From: Brevibacillus laterosporus DSM 25
Lineage (GTDB): Bacteria; Bacillota; Bacilli; Brevibacillales; Brevibacillaceae
NCBI RefSeq assembly: GCF_002706795.1
Contig: NZ_CP017705.1
Location: forward strand, 4,067,501-4,131,500
DNA: 64,000 bases
Reading direction: 5' to 3'
Positions 17,902 to 26,946 of this stretch are shown here, piece after piece (position 1 is the stretch's first letter; each line of letters opens with the position of its first letter). The notes beneath the pieces were generated by a model. The model did not search any database and had not been told where the DNA came from. It saw only the letters and a list, made by a program, of their open reading frames with translations. A program made the translations under genes and the position numbers.

Positions 17902-20900
17902 ATGCACAATACAACAAGATACGAACCAATAACGTTCCCACTAGACAATAATCGCTTCGGTCAGCTCACAAATACTGTGACGGCAAGAAGCTCGTATGAT
18001 TTGACTCCGTATATGACAAAGTTATGGGAAAAGGGACAGGAGATTCATTTATTGGCCGTGTACATCATGTGGTTGCACCGAGTCAGCGGGACTGAGCAGA
18101 TTACACTGGGTACTCTTGTGCAAGAGAAATGGGTACCAGTAACGATAACCGTTCAACAAGGGATGAGCTATAATGATTTACTTGATCAGGTTGAACAAGC
18201 ATGGAAAAGCAAGACAGAACAAACTGATGCTTCCTACTCATTCATGCAATTCCCAAGTACATTTCGTGTACAAGAAGAACCACTATTTCATATCGAATCA
18301 CAATTGGCTGCTCCCCTACATTCTGGAATCATCGTGAACGAAACAAAAGCTAGGTGGAATATGTATTATGATTCCCACAGCTTCCGTGAGCAGACAATTG
18401 ATCGGTTTATGGAACAACTCGAACGTCTAGCAGAACAGGCTGTGCTGTATCCACATATTACTTTTACTACTTATCCGATGCTGTCTCGAATGGAACAGCA
18501 GCTTTATCAATCGATTAATCAGACAGTGGAAGCATTCCCAGCAGAAAAAACGATTTTGGATATCTTTCACGAGGTAGTAGAAGCGTATGGGGAGAGGGTA
18601 GCCTTACAGACAGATGAAGCTACGTATACATATAACCAATTAGAAGCGGCGTCTAATCGGGTTGCTACAATGTTACTACAGCATGGAGTTGAGCTAGGGC
18701 AATATGTATCATTATTTATGGAGCGAAGTATCGAAGCTACCATAGCACTACTAGGGATATTGAAAGCAGGGGCAGCTTATGTTCCATTAGACCCACACCA
18801 TCCGAGAGAGCGTAATGCTCATATTATTACTGAGACGAATTCTCATGTGGTTTTATCTAGTCTTGCCTATCGAAATTTAGTGATACAAGCTATTCCTAAA
18901 GCGCAGGTGCTATGGATCGAAGACATTGAACTATATTCTGAGAAAGCTGTAAAACCAGCTATTAGCCCACTGCACCCAGCCTATGTTATTTTTACCTCGG
19001 GGTCTACAGGAACACCTAAGGGAGTTATTCTACATCATCAAGGAGTGGTGAATTACGGACTCGCTGTTAGAAAAATGATGAATGTGACAGAAGAGGATAT
19101 CTTTACGCAGTTCATCACGTTTAGCTTTGATGCATCCATACATGAGTTGTTTGGTGGTTTGTTAAACGGGGTTACCTTACATTTTTTGACGAACGAAGAA
19201 AGAATGGATTCGATTGCTTTTGCAAAAGCAGTAAAGCGTGTAGGAATTACATGCATTCCTGGCATCCCCGCGGCTTTCTTTAATCAATTAGTAAAAACGT
19301 TGCCAAGCACGGAAGCAGACAGCTTTGCCAAAGTTAAAAGCATAGGGGTAGGTGGAGAACTATTAACTGGTGAGGTAGTACGTTCCTTCCAAGCTACATT
19401 TTCACGTGAAACCATTATTTATAATTTGTATGGACCTACGGAATGCACGGTGACAGCTACGTACCATGCTGTGACAAAACCGGTTTCAGATGCTACCATC
19501 AGCATCCCAATTGGCAAACCTCTTGCAAACTATGAGATATATCTTGTCAACGAATCATATCAGCTGTGCCCCATCGGTGTTCCAGGAGAAATTCTGATTA
19601 GCACGGTAGGGATTTCAAAAGGCTATCTGCATATGCCTGAGAAAACGAAGGAAGTCTTTATTCCAGATCCGTTCTCACAAGGCTCAGGAAAAATCTTTTA
19701 TAAAACAGGTGATTTGGGGCGTATATTGGAAGATGGAAACGTGGAGTATTTAGAACGTAAAGATTTTCAAGTCAAAATTCGTGGACATCGGATTGAAATG
19801 GGAGAGATTGAGGAGCGATTGGCCACGTATCCAGGGATACAAAACGTAACGGTTATAGTGAAAAAAGATCGTGACAATCAGAATAGATTAATAGCCTTTT
19901 ACACAACAAAAACACAACAGGAGATTGATCCGTCGCTTTTACAGGATTTTATCTCACAAAAGCTGCCGCCTTACATGGTTCCAGCTCAGTTTGGTTATAT
20001 ACCAGCAATGCCGATAACACCAACGGGTAAAATTGATCGTAAACAACTAGCAAGTATTGAATTAAAACCGGTAACAAGAAACCAAATATATACCGCACCT
20101 AGAACGGAGATTGAACAGGAGATTGCCCGAGTGTGGCAAACGGGACTAGGAGTAGATCGTGTGGGTTTGAGTGATAACTTTTTTGAAATAGGAGGTCATT
20201 CTCTTAAAATTATAGAGTTATTAGTTGAATTAAAACCAAAATATCCTATGATAAAGATTAATGATTTCTTCACCCATCCAACGGTTCAATCATTAGCGTA
20301 TCGAATTGAAGAACTGTATCGAGAAAAACAGGAGACAGAACAAGCGAGTGCTGGAAGGATTGGTGGTAATGATCAAACGGAGGAAGTACTTGCTGAATAT
20401 CCAGAGCGTTTACAAACTACGAAAAAAATCGTACGACGAAAGCAGCGTACATTCCTGCTAACGGGGGCGACAGGCTATCTTGGTTCTCACTTGTTGTATG
20501 AATTATTACAGACAACCCCGGGCACGATTTATTGTTTGGTACGCGGGAAAGATGTTCAGGCTGCTATGGATCGTTTATATCAAAATTATTCCTTTTATTT
20601 CGGTAAGGAGCAGCAGAAACAGCTCACGTCACGTGTAAAGGTTATGATAGGCGATCTGCAAGAAGTAAGGTTGGGATTAGAAAAAGAGGATTGGTATGGG
20701 CTTGTTCAAAATGTGGATGCCATCATGCACTGTGGAGCAGATGTGTCTCACTTTGGCGATGCTCAGCATTTCTATCAGGTAAATGTACGAAGCACGGAGA
20801 CGTTACTTGATCTGGCCAGAGAAAAGCAGGGTATTCATTTTCACTATGTTTCTACGATTGGTATTCCCGAAGAACTGTCCCATGCAGGGAAATGGCATGA

Positions 20901-21576
20901 ATTACGTAATGCAGAGCAAATGGATTATTCTATTGTGCTAGAAAATCATTACGTCAATAGCAAATGGGAGTCTGAGAAGCATGTGATGAAGGCGTTTGAA
21001 CAAGAAGGTATACCAGTGACAATCTATCGTGCTGGCAATCTAAGTAGCCATTCTTTAGCTGGTACGTTTCAACGCAACATGGAAACAAATGCAATGTATC
21101 GAATGTGTCGGGCGATGTTCTTACTGGGAATTGCACCACATGCCGATTGGCTAGTAGATTTCACTCCCATTGATTTTGCTGGAAAAGCGATTGCTACGCT
21201 CGCATTGCAAGAGGAAGCAGTCGGAGCCATTTTCCATGTTGTCAATCCAAAACAAATTCCGTATGTAGAGCTATTGGAACATTTTCAGTCCTTTGGCTAT
21301 AAATTGAGCCTAGTTTCTCAACAACAATATGAACAGTGGTTATTTGATGGAACAGAAAAAAATCGGGAAGGAATGGAGCTTGCTATTACCCAGCTAGAGG
21401 GAGATGGAGCACGTAATTCGAATGTTCGATTTGCCTGCCCTAAGACGACGGCCGTGTTACAAAAGCTTCATATTTCATGCCCACAACCCACGAAAGCATA
21501 TTTTAAGGCGATGGTGAAGTATGCCATAGCAAACGGATATTTCCCGATGCCAACGTTGGCAGAGCCCATTTGTTAA
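17902..21576 (+). CDS. Stand-alone NRPS-like enzyme: partial condensation, adenylation, carrier, thioester reductase
   Basis: A 1224-residue protein. Residues about 1-205 look like only the C-terminal lobe of a condensation domain; the HHxxxDG half is absent. The adenylation domain (about 220-720) has 'FTSGSTGTPKG', 'YGPTE', 'YKTGDLGR' and 'GRIL...KIRGHRIE'. The carrier domain follows with 'GGHSLKI', whose Ser takes phosphopantetheine. The C-terminal reductase (about 850-1224) has the NADPH loop 'TGATGYLGSHLL' and the catalytic 'YVNSK' (YxxxK). It should activate one amino or carboxylic acid and release it as an aldehyde or alcohol. Aligning by eye to GrsA gives pocket residues D-A-H-P-I-V-L-V-T-K, which I cannot assign to a substrate. 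No other biosynthetic genes adjoin. AGGAGGCAGGAG precedes the ATG. Confidence 0.9.
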   Translation: MHNTTRYEPITFPLDNNRFGQLTNTVTARSSYDLTPYMTKLWEKGQEIHLLAVYIMWLHRVSGTEQITLGTLVQEKWVPVTITVQQGMSYNDLLDQVEQAWKSKTEQTDASYSFMQFPSTFRVQEEPLFHIESQLAAPLHSGIIVNETKARWNMYYDSHSFREQTIDRFMEQLERLAEQAVLYPHITFTTYPMLSRMEQQLYQSINQTVEAFPAEKTILDIFHEVVEAYGERVALQTDEATYTYNQLEAASNRVATMLLQHGVELGQYVSLFMERSIEATIALLGILKAGAAYVPLDPHHPRERNAHIITETNSHVVLSSLAYRNLVIQAIPKAQVLWIEDIELYSEKAVKPAISPLHPAYVIFTSGSTGTPKGVILHHQGVVNYGLAVRKMMNVTEEDIFTQFITFSFDASIHELFGGLLNGVTLHFLTNEERMDSIAFAKAVKRVGITCIPGIPAAFFNQLVKTLPSTEADSFAKVKSIGVGGELLTGEVVRSFQATFSRETIIYNLYGPTECTVTATYHAVTKPVSDATISIPIGKPLANYEIYLVNESYQLCPIGVPGEILISTVGISKGYLHMPEKTKEVFIPDPFSQGSGKIFYKTGDLGRILEDGNVEYLERKDFQVKIRGHRIEMGEIEERLATYPGIQNVTVIVKKDRDNQNRLIAFYTTKTQQEIDPSLLQDFISQKLPPYMVPAQFGYIPAMPITPTGKIDRKQLASIELKPVTRNQIYTAPRTEIEQEIARVWQTGLGVDRVGLSDNFFEIGGHSLKIIELLVELKPKYPMIKINDFFTHPTVQSLAYRIEELYREKQETEQASAGRIGGNDQTEEVLAEYPERLQTTKKIVRRKQRTFLLTGATGYLGSHLLYELLQTTPGTIYCLVRGKDVQAAMDRLYQNYSFYFGKEQQKQLTSRVKVMIGDLQEVRLGLEKEDWYGLVQNVDAIMHCGADVSHFGDAQHFYQVNVRSTETLLDLAREKQGIHFHYVSTIGIPEELSHAGKWHELRNAEQMDYSIVLENHYVNSKWESEKHVMKAFEQEGIPVTIYRAGNLSSHSLAGTFQRNMETNAMYRMCRAMFLLGIAPHADWLVDFTPIDFAGKAIATLALQEEAVGAIFHVVNPKQIPYVELLEHFQSFGYKLSLVSQQQYEQWLFDGTEKNREGMELAITQLEGDGARNSNVRFACPKTTAVLQKLHISCPQPTKAYFKAMVKYAIANGYFPMPTLAEPIC

Positions 21577-21698
21577 CTAAGTGTTGTTTACGTAATAGTC
21601 CTCTAATTATCAGTTGGTTTCAGAATAGCCCAGAAAGATTTATAATAAGCTACATGTAATGAAAGTCATCAGACAAACCAGGTTAGAGGTGGAATAAC

Positions 21699-22376
21699 AT
21701 GGAATTAATTATTTTAGCAAAGTTGATGCTTTCTGCTTTCCTTGGAATCGTAATTGGAATTGAGCGTGAATTAAAACAAAAACCACTGGGATTAAAAACC
21801 AGCGTAATCATATCGGTTAGTAGCTGCTTACTGACGATTGTTTCGATCGAATCTGCTCAATTTTATGCGGAAACGTCTATTAACAATCGGACAGACCCTA
21901 TGCGTTTGGCTGCACAGATCGTTAGTGGAATCGGTTTTTTGGGTGCAGGGGTCATTTTGCGCCGAAATAATGATGTTATTTCTGGCCTTACCACAGCAGC
22001 AATTATTTGGTCTAGTGCAGGTATTGGAATTGCGGTCGGGTCGGGCTTTTATTATGAAGCAGCATTAGGAGCTGCGATGATTTTGTTTTCTGTGCAGTTG
22101 CTCCCATATTTAGTAAATATGATTGGAGTTCGAAAATTACAAGGAAAAGAGTTAAAAATTCGTCTGTTCTTAGATGAGCACTCACATATGACAGCGATTA
22201 TCCAGAAATTCAAAGAAGAAGATATGAAGATTAAGAATGTCTGGTTAAAGGATGTTGATAAGCAAAGGGTACAGATGGATCTACGTCTGGTTGTGTATGA
22301 TCATATCTATATTACTGACATCTATGAGATGGTACATAATTTAAATGGGGTGGCACGTGTAGAGATTGACAGCTAG
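21699..22376 (+). CDS. MgtC/SapB family membrane protein
   Basis: A 225-residue protein with four or five membrane helices in the first 140 residues, including the family signature 'GIVIGIERELKQKPLGLKT' and 'RLAAQIVSGIGFLGAGVIL'. The soluble C-terminal about 80 residues form an ACT-like domain ('HSHMTAIIQKFKEEDMKIKN'). MgtC proteins help growth under low magnesium or acid stress and modulate ATP synthase in some pathogens; the role in Gram-positives is less clear. AGAGGTGG is about 7 bases before the ATG. Confidence 0.9.
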   Translation: MELIILAKLMLSAFLGIVIGIERELKQKPLGLKTSVIISVSSCLLTIVSIESAQFYAETSINNRTDPMRLAAQIVSGIGFLGAGVILRRNNDVISGLTTAAIIWSSAGIGIAVGSGFYYEAALGAAMILFSVQLLPYLVNMIGVRKLQGKELKIRLFLDEHSHMTAIIQKFKEEDMKIKNVWLKDVDKQRVQMDLRLVVYDHIYITDIYEMVHNLNGVARVEIDS

Positions 22377-22439
22377 TGATGGATTACGTATACTGATTGA
22401 TAAGTTTACAGGAATTTTATAAATGAACCATAATGATAA

Positions 22440-22748
22440 ACACGCGCAATGACGAAGAGGAGTATGCATGCCGATTGCTAAAGAGAGCTGATGGTTGGTG
22501 AAAATCAGTGCAGGAAGCTTGCAGAATGGACTTTTGAGCGTCTAGACCGATAGTGTGTAGGGTTTAACACACAGGTAGGCTCTGGCGGAGCGTCTCACCG
22601 ATACAAGGGACAGGTATTCGAACAATGGCATGTAGAAGTGCGCGTTTGTTCCGATACAATAGAGCGCGCTGTGAAAACGGCGAATTAAGGTGGCACCACG
22701 GGTTTCTCGTCCTTATTTTTAAAGATAAGGATGAGGAGCCCTTTTTGT
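22440..22748 (+). promoter_or_regulatory. Tryptophan T-box riboswitch leader
   Basis: All parts of a T-box are visible. Stem I contains 'AATGACGAAGAGGAGTA', followed by a terminal-loop region and a specifier 'GAATGGAC' with the Trp codon TGG at 22527-22529. The conserved T-box sequence AAGGTGGCACCACGGG lies near 22687-22702. The terminator has arms 22701-22716 and 22725-22740 followed by CTTTTT. Uncharged tRNA-Trp would stabilise the antiterminator and let transcription reach trpS. Confidence 0.92.
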
Positions 22749-22791
22749 ATTTCTGTAAACAAAATAGGATGTAATCAGGACAAGGAGCGTG

Positions 22792-22956
22792 ATGAGAATG
22801 GAAGATGGTTGGTGGTGGCTTTATCAACTGAATGCTACAAATAAAAAGAGGGGGATCAATGCCTATCGTATCCAACGATCTCCGCTCTCAAAACGAAAGA
22901 GGCTGATTATATATGAACAAGCAAAAACTAGTATCAGGTATTCGTTCTACAGGTGA
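22792..22956 (+). CDS. Leader ORF with three consecutive Trp codons, overlapping trpS
   Basis: Begins ATG-AGA-ATG-GAA-GAT-GGT-TGG-TGG-TGG, i.e. 'MRMEDGWWWLYQLN', 54 codons in all. AAGGAG (22782-22787) is 4 bases before ATG 22792 and 10 before ATG 22798, so either start is possible. It lies downstream of the T-box terminator and runs in a different frame across the trpS ribosome site, ending 44 bases inside trpS. The position and WWW run suggest a tRNA-Trp-sensing leader peptide resembling the rtpLP leader described upstream of the anti-TRAP gene in Bacillus subtilis. The C-terminal part does not look like a conserved protein. Confidence 0.65.
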   Translation: MRMEDGWWWLYQLNATNKKRGINAYRIQRSPLSKRKRLIIYEQAKTSIRYSFYR

Positions 22957-23908
22957 ATTACATTTGGGTAACTATTATGGTGCGATGAAAGGCATTGATA
23001 AGGTTGTTAACACATACGATGCTAATTTTTTTATTGCAGATTTGCATACATTGACCACACATCCTAGCCCGGAGCATATGTCTACAAATGCTTTAGAGGC
23101 TGCTGCCAGCTATCTGGCATCGGGCCTGAATCCAGAGCACTGCACGTTTTACACACAATCTGCCCTGTCAGCCGAGGTTGCAGAATTATCCTTGTACCTA
23201 GGTATGGTAATGCCACTAGGTGAGTTGATGCGGTGTCCAACATTTAAAGAGAAAGCAAAGAAACATCCTGATAATGTAAATTATGGTTTGGTTGGATACC
23301 CTGTACTGATGACAGCAGATATCCTGTTGCATAAAGGTGAAGTAGTACCTGTTGGTGAAGATCAATTGGTGCATTTGGAGATGGCACGGCAAATCGTTCG
23401 CCGTTTCAATCATATGTATGGTGAGATTTTTGCATACCCACAACCGTTGGCAGAGAATGCAGTTCGTATTCCTGCGTTACATGGACAGGGGAAAATGAGT
23501 AAGTCAGACGGAATCGATACGTATATTAGTTTACAGGATGACAAAAGTCAGATTGACCAGAAAGTAAAGAAGGCATATTCTGATCCAACTCGTCTCTATA
23601 TTCAACAACCAGGTCACCCAAGTGTACAAGGTTGTAATGTCTACCATCTGCATACGTACTTTACGGATGAGCAAGGTCAACAGCAACTTAGAGAACAATG
23701 TTCAACGGCATCAATTGGATGTGTAGCTTGCAAAAAGCGACTAGCTGAAGAAATCGAACAAATTGTAGAACCTTTCCGTACTCGGAAACAGCAACTCACA
23801 GAAGAACAAATACTTGATACACTTCAACAGGGTGCACAGAAAGCTCGGTTATCTGCACAAAAGGTTCTTCAAGAGGTACGAAATGCTATCGGAATCCTGA
23901 TGGTATAA
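22913..23908 (+). CDS. trpS: Tryptophanyl-tRNA synthetase
   Basis: A 331-residue class I synthetase: an HIGH-like 'GELHLGNYYGA' near residue 15, 'MTADILLHKGEVVPVGEDQ' and the 'GKMSKSDG' loop near residue 195. It attaches Trp to tRNA-Trp. Size matches bacterial TrpRS (about 330). Its own ribosome site, GAAAGAGG about 10 bases before ATG, is moderate and lies inside the leader ORF. Expression is therefore predicted to be under T-box control and possibly a second, translational control. Confidence 0.97.
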   Translation: MNKQKLVSGIRSTGELHLGNYYGAMKGIDKVVNTYDANFFIADLHTLTTHPSPEHMSTNALEAAASYLASGLNPEHCTFYTQSALSAEVAELSLYLGMVMPLGELMRCPTFKEKAKKHPDNVNYGLVGYPVLMTADILLHKGEVVPVGEDQLVHLEMARQIVRRFNHMYGEIFAYPQPLAENAVRIPALHGQGKMSKSDGIDTYISLQDDKSQIDQKVKKAYSDPTRLYIQQPGHPSVQGCNVYHLHTYFTDEQGQQQLREQCSTASIGCVACKKRLAEEIEQIVEPFRTRKQQLTEEQILDTLQQGAQKARLSAQKVLQEVRNAIGILMV

Positions 23909-24123
23909 GTTTTGCAACGAATGATTTTGTTGATTCTCTATATTGACAATTATGGTATAATTATACAAAATATAAGAGTGAATTATCCCAAGCTTGAGAT
24001 ACTATCATAGATCTGGAACGCAATAAAGACAGCTAGTTGACGACTCAAATGTGTAGCTTGTATGAATGGATGTACAAGAACGATAAATAAATTTGGCACT
24101 TTTTAAACAAAGGAGCTGTTAAA

Positions 24124-24990
24124 GTGAAAACGATCCCTGCGCTCAAACATGCAACTATCGCATTTGCTGTCTGTCTAGGCCTTTGTTCCTCCTTTTTTGC
24201 CATTCCCGAAGCGGTACAAGCGGTCGGCAATCTAGAGCCAGATTATGAAGTGAAGCTATTACTGGACTCTAATCAAGTGCTGTCTTCTGATCACAAGCTA
24301 CTACCAGAAGTTCTTAAAGCATTCAACATGCCTGACTCCGCCATTAAAATGAATGTGCAGTTTCTAGATACAGATGATCAGGATTTGAATCAAGAAGGCT
24401 GGATCAGTCGCATCCGCAAATCGGACAGTAAAGAACATTTGGAAGTAACATATAAGAAAAGATACCCCATCGAAAACAATAACATTGATGCTGCTTTGAC
24501 ACAGGCTAATAAGGAAGGATTTGATGCTACAGATACCAATTATGAAGCGCAGGTGGAATGGGGTTACAAACAAAAAACCTTAAGCATCTCTAGAAAGAAA
24601 AAAGTAAAACAATCAGGTTATCAAGGAACAGATTTACCCTCTCTTGCCGACTCCATCAAACTAGTGACCGCCAATATTCCTGGAAAACTGGATAAATGGC
24701 TCTACGCTGGATGGGGAAAAGAAAAATTAGGACAAGCGAGAATTTATGGGCCTGTTCTGGCAGAACGCTACACAGGAACATGGAATGGGCTAAAGATCGA
24801 TGTGGAAATTTGGCCGATTAAATCTGCCTCGGGAAACAGTGTGGAATATATTGTAGAGGCTTCCTTCAAAACCACCAAAAGCAGGGAAGCAACAGAGGGA
24901 CAAAAGAAGATAATGGCATTTTTAGAAGCAAAGGGATGGTTTTTACCAAAAGACTCCTTGAAAACGGCTTTGATTTTGGAAAGATATTAA
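24124..24990 (+). CDS. Secreted protein of unknown function
   Basis: A 288-residue protein with a GTG start and AAAGGAG 9-10 bases upstream. A signal peptide is clear: a 'MKTIPALKH' positive start, a hydrophobic core to 'GLCSSFFAIP', and cleavage probably after 'AVQA'. The mature part is Lys-rich with beta-strand pairs ('KEHLEVTYKKRYPI', 'NSVEYIVEASFKTT'). The charged strand 'YEVKLLLD' vaguely recalls CYTH-type enzymes, but the Glu-x-Glu-x-Lys motif is absent. Not recognised otherwise. It converges on the stalk-domain gene, sharing a terminator. Confidence 0.75.
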   Translation: MKTIPALKHATIAFAVCLGLCSSFFAIPEAVQAVGNLEPDYEVKLLLDSNQVLSSDHKLLPEVLKAFNMPDSAIKMNVQFLDTDDQDLNQEGWISRIRKSDSKEHLEVTYKKRYPIENNNIDAALTQANKEGFDATDTNYEAQVEWGYKQKTLSISRKKKVKQSGYQGTDLPSLADSIKLVTANIPGKLDKWLYAGWGKEKLGQARIYGPVLAERYTGTWNGLKIDVEIWPIKSASGNSVEYIVEASFKTTKSREATEGQKKIMAFLEAKGWFLPKDSLKTALILERY

Positions 24991-25011
24991 AGCTACCTAT
25001 TCATATACTAC

Positions 25012-25048
25012 AAAAGAATCCTTGAAGCTCATCTTCAAGGATTCTTTT
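25012..25048. terminator. Bidirectional terminator between convergent genes
   Basis: A perfect 16-bp stem, 25012-25027 with 25033-25048, loop CTCAT, flanked by A and T runs so it works on both strands. Confidence 0.9.
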
Positions 25049-25062
25049 GCTTTTCTTCCATC

Positions 25063-25698
25063 TTATTTGATGAACATAAACTGAATGGATTGTCTAAGGT
25101 GATTCAGCATGTCGACGCTTTCTTTAAATTCTGGGCTTTCCGGCTTCTCCAAATATGGTGCTTCACTTGGTGTTTGCAACGCATACACCTTACCGTCCTG
25201 CATTCCTAGCACGGTAAAGAGTCCCGTATCTGCATACTCATCTTTGTCCCACACGGTTTTGTTGATGATGAGGACGCTGAAGAAAAATTCCGGTTTGACG
25301 GCCTTATTTTTCGGCACATATTGAAAAGCAACTTCATTCGCCTTTTTTTCTACCTTGATCTTATCCTTCCATTCAGAAGGAAGACTGATAAGAGCTTTTT
25401 GATCTTCAATCACATAAGCATCCTTGCTGGTTATTGCTCCATTCTGTTGGGAGGCGTTGCTTTTTACTTTCACGATCTTATCTTTTTGATCCCACTGCAC
25501 TTCTCCTCCGAGTGATTCTGCCAAAGCGCGTGCCGGTACAAACACCCGACCATTGATGATTTGGGCTTGCGCGTCTGATTTCACTTCTTTCCCATCTACC
25601 ATCAATTTGATGGCTGGGGCAGCATAAGCCATACCCGATACAAGCAGTGCTGTAGCTAATACGCCGCAAAATAAACTCTTTTTCCCCATCTTCTTCAT
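25063..25698 (-). CDS. Secreted protein with copper-amine-oxidase N-terminal (stalk) domain
   Basis: A 211-residue protein: signal peptide 1-26 ('SLFCGVLATALLVSGMAYA'), then a stalk domain about 29-86 with 'IINGRVFVPARALAESLGG' and 'VQWDQKDKIVKV', the standard copper-amine-oxidase-like N-terminal fold of Bacillales surface proteins. The C-terminal 110 residues ('LISLPSEWKDKIKVEKKANE') are a mixed domain I do not recognise. It is probably an exported envelope protein. It lies upstream of, and is oriented like, the ECF sigma/anti-sigma genes but 290 bases away. Confidence 0.8.
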   Translation of the reverse strand: MKKMGKKSLFCGVLATALLVSGMAYAAPAIKLMVDGKEVKSDAQAQIINGRVFVPARALAESLGGEVQWDQKDKIVKVKSNASQQNGAITSKDAYVIEDQKALISLPSEWKDKIKVEKKANEVAFQYVPKNKAVKPEFFFSVLIINKTVWDKDEYADTGLFTVLGMQDGKVYALQTPSEAPYLEKPESPEFKESVDMLNHLRQSIQFMFIK

Positions 25699-25989
25699 GT
25701 TGTAAGTATCTCCTTTTAGTGTGAATATCTGTTTATTGATAACTTGCTTGACCTAAAGCATACGGAATATTCGTGGGGAAAAGCAAACATCAAATATGGC
25801 TGTATTTTCCTAATATCCTGCATTTTACGAAATCTGGTCTACTCAGCATGGGCACACAGATTGTTCCTCAAAGCCAGCACACAATTCAGTATTATGAGTC
25901 CCATCATTTTTATGAAGTGCTTATAGCAGAAATACGTACAGCAGGTTTTAATACGAAATGGACTAATCTTTTATACTTGATAGCACGAT

Positions 25990-26946
25990 TTATTTTCCCC
26001 TTTTTTCCACAAATACGTTTAATTCCATTCCGTACTCTTCTTTAAATGTGGATCCGTACTTTTCACTTATTTCCGATACTTTTTGGTTTGCTTCTTCCAT
26101 GTTTTCGAACAGCCCTACTTCAATATAAAACATATTCTCACTGTCTTTAAGAATACGAACTCCTTTCTCTTCGATTAGCCCTTCTTCAATAAGCGCCAAT
26201 TTTTCCCCGAGCGGATAAGCAGCAGTTCTTATTGAATATACAGTTTTTTCCTGTACCTGATGATCTTTTGAAAGGTTCAATATGATTTGGGCAGGATTCG
26301 AATATTCTTTTACCTCATACTTAACTGGTGATTTGAATACAAATACGAAACGATCAGAAGAGTCGTCCAGTGTAATTAACCGGTAAGCATCTGCCACCAA
26401 ATCGCTCTTCTTCAGTTCCTCAAATGTTTGATTATCAAACCATCTTACGCCATCCAACGTAAAAGTCATCGTGTAGGGGTTTTCCTGATAGGATACGTGG
26501 AAAGCGGGAGCGGTTTTTTGTGGTGTTTCCCCCCACTCCTCGTTACCTTGGGTAAAGTTGATCACAATTTGCTCGGCATCTTTTTCCTTCTTGAACGTAA
26601 TTGGCTTGATGTTGCTTCCGTCCGTTCTTTCGCCGCCATTGGCATACCCGCTATTAAACTGCAATACCTTCACAAGGCTTCCTAGAAACGGTACATTTTC
26701 CGCAGCAACAACGAAACCCGGCAACGTGTTGACGGCAACTCCGAATAATAAAAACATGGCCGCGACTCCGCCAAGTCCTTTCATCAAAATTCTGCTTGTT
26801 TTATTTTTCATTCGTCCTACTCCCTTATTCCGTGATGATAATTCCGCATTGCCCTTTGCTTTAGCTGATTGGATTACAGCATCCAGCTCCTTCGGTATTT
26901 CGATGCTTTCATAGCTCTGTTTCAGTTCATTTAATTGATTGTTCAA
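25990..26946 (-). CDS. Membrane anti-sigma factor (DUF4179-like) with SPOR-like tail
   Basis: A 318-residue protein from TTG 26946, which has AGGAGG nine bases upstream. The frame runs on to 26970, but its ATG overlaps that site. The cytoplasmic N-terminal part (1-50) is followed by one membrane helix (about 55-77) and an extracellular region with 'VSYQENPYTMTFTLDGVRWF'. The last 60 residues ('FYIEVGLFENMEEANQKVSEI') look like a SPOR-type repeat, which in other proteins binds denuded peptidoglycan. The gene overlaps the ECF sigma gene by 20 bases, so it very probably encodes its cognate anti-sigma factor. Confidence 0.8.
   Translation of the reverse strand: MNNQLNELKQSYESIEIPKELDAVIQSAKAKGNAELSSRNKGVGRMKNKTSRILMKGLGGVAAMFLLFGVAVNTLPGFVVAAENVPFLGSLVKVLQFNSGYANGGERTDGSNIKPITFKKEKDAEQIVINFTQGNEEWGETPQKTAPAFHVSYQENPYTMTFTLDGVRWFDNQTFEELKKSDLVADAYRLITLDDSSDRFVFVFKSPVKYEVKEYSNPAQIILNLSKDHQVQEKTVYSIRTAAYPLGEKLALIEEGLIEEKGVRILKDSENMFYIEVGLFENMEEANQKVSEISEKYGSTFKEEYGMELNVFVEKRGK

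Noticed and set aside
23943-23961. TTGACA followed by TATAAT before the secreted 288-residue protein
   Set aside because: The spacer is only 7 bases, so the two hexamers cannot form one promoter; TATAAT with preceding TGG could be an extended -10 but no -35 fits.
24190-24990. CYTH (triphosphate tunnel) domain in the secreted protein
   Set aside because: A few charged strands look similar, but the diagnostic Glu-x-Glu-x-Lys motif is missing.
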